NCBI GenBank assembly: GCA_964370845.1
Contig: CAYJLB010000035.1
Coordinates: 1-22,051, forward strand
Length of the DNA stretch: 22,051 nucleotides
Reading direction: 5' to 3'
From: CAYJLB01 sp964370845
Lineage (GTDB): Bacteria > Bacillota > Clostridia > Oscillospirales > Ruminococcaceae
Shown here: positions 21,989 to 22,051 of the stretch, piece by piece
Numbering within the stretch: the stretch's first letter is position 1
Layout of the letters: the number at the start of each line of letters is the position of its first letter
Notes under the pieces: model-generated
The model's database searches: none
What the model was told of the DNA's origin: nothing
The model's input: only the letters and a program-made list of their open reading frames with translations
Translations under genes and position numbers: made by a program

Positions 21989-22051
21989 TGTCAGTTAAAG
22001 TTGCTATTAATGGTTTTGGACGTATTGGACGTCTTGCATTCAGACAAATGT
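21989..22051 (+). CDS. gap: Glyceraldehyde-3-phosphate dehydrogenase, N-terminal fragment
   Basis: The first 21 residues include VKVAINGFGRIGRLAFRQM, the hallmark NAD-binding Rossmann start of GAPDH, the glycolytic enzyme oxidising glyceraldehyde-3-phosphate to 1,3-bisphosphoglycerate. The ATG at 21989 is set by the family N-terminus; AGAAAGGA lies 14 or so bases upstream, a longer spacing than usual. The same AGAAAGGAATGG string precedes pyrG and the 1372-1408 start region, apparently a habitual ribosome-binding context here. The gene continues past the right edge. Confidence 0.95.

Overview
The window is AT-rich and carries strong Shine-Dalgarno sequences, TTGACA/TATAAT-type promoters and intrinsic terminators. 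With the families present (ImmA/IrrE, Y-family polymerase, large serine recombinases, PyrG, GapA), this points to a low-GC Bacillota, most likely a Clostridia/Oscillospiraceae-type gut organism in draft or metagenome assembly. Three runs of exactly 10 N (2633, 16626, 19915) are scaffold placeholders. Two lie inside genes, and the flanking codons show the true missing lengths are not 10.

Positions 1 to about 17565 look like the right-hand part of an integrated mobile element whose left end lies outside the window. It begins with the tail of an unknown gene, then an island of same-strand cargo (239-7608): a WYL-domain regulator, a PD-(D/E)XK nuclease-like protein and a small unknown protein. 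A second transcription unit with a near-consensus promoter follows: unknown protein, metallo-beta-lactamase/beta-CASP-like hydrolase, second PD-(D/E)XK protein, ADP-ribosylglycohydrolase and a ten-repeat WG protein. The composition resembles defence or conflict systems, but I do not recognise it as a named one; it is the best candidate here for an undescribed system.

A bidirectional terminator separates that cargo from a damage-response cassette (7727-10433). ImmA/IrrE-type protease and XRE repressor genes run leftward; a Y-family DNA polymerase and a small partner gene run rightward. The control region has face-to-face promoters and three LexA-like CGAA-N6-TTCG sites. Next come a zinc-ribbon protein, a structured RNA ending in a strong terminator, a small sigma-region-4-like protein whose ribosome-binding site can be sequestered, a second structured RNA of about 285 nt closed by a perfect 10-bp stem, and a small element-associated protein. 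Three consecutive large serine recombinases (12501-17438) end the element.

The junction region (17440-17570) has direct and inverted GGTATTA/ATACC repeats and runs straight into the 3' remnant of a Pro/Glu-rich coding sequence with its own terminator, so the element appears to have interrupted a gene. To the right is host sequence: a small membrane protein, pyrG and a histidine-kinase-like protein (both leftward), a tandem repeat of about 105 bp, and the start of the glyceraldehyde-3-phosphate dehydrogenase gene with a good promoter and a hairpin-rich leader.
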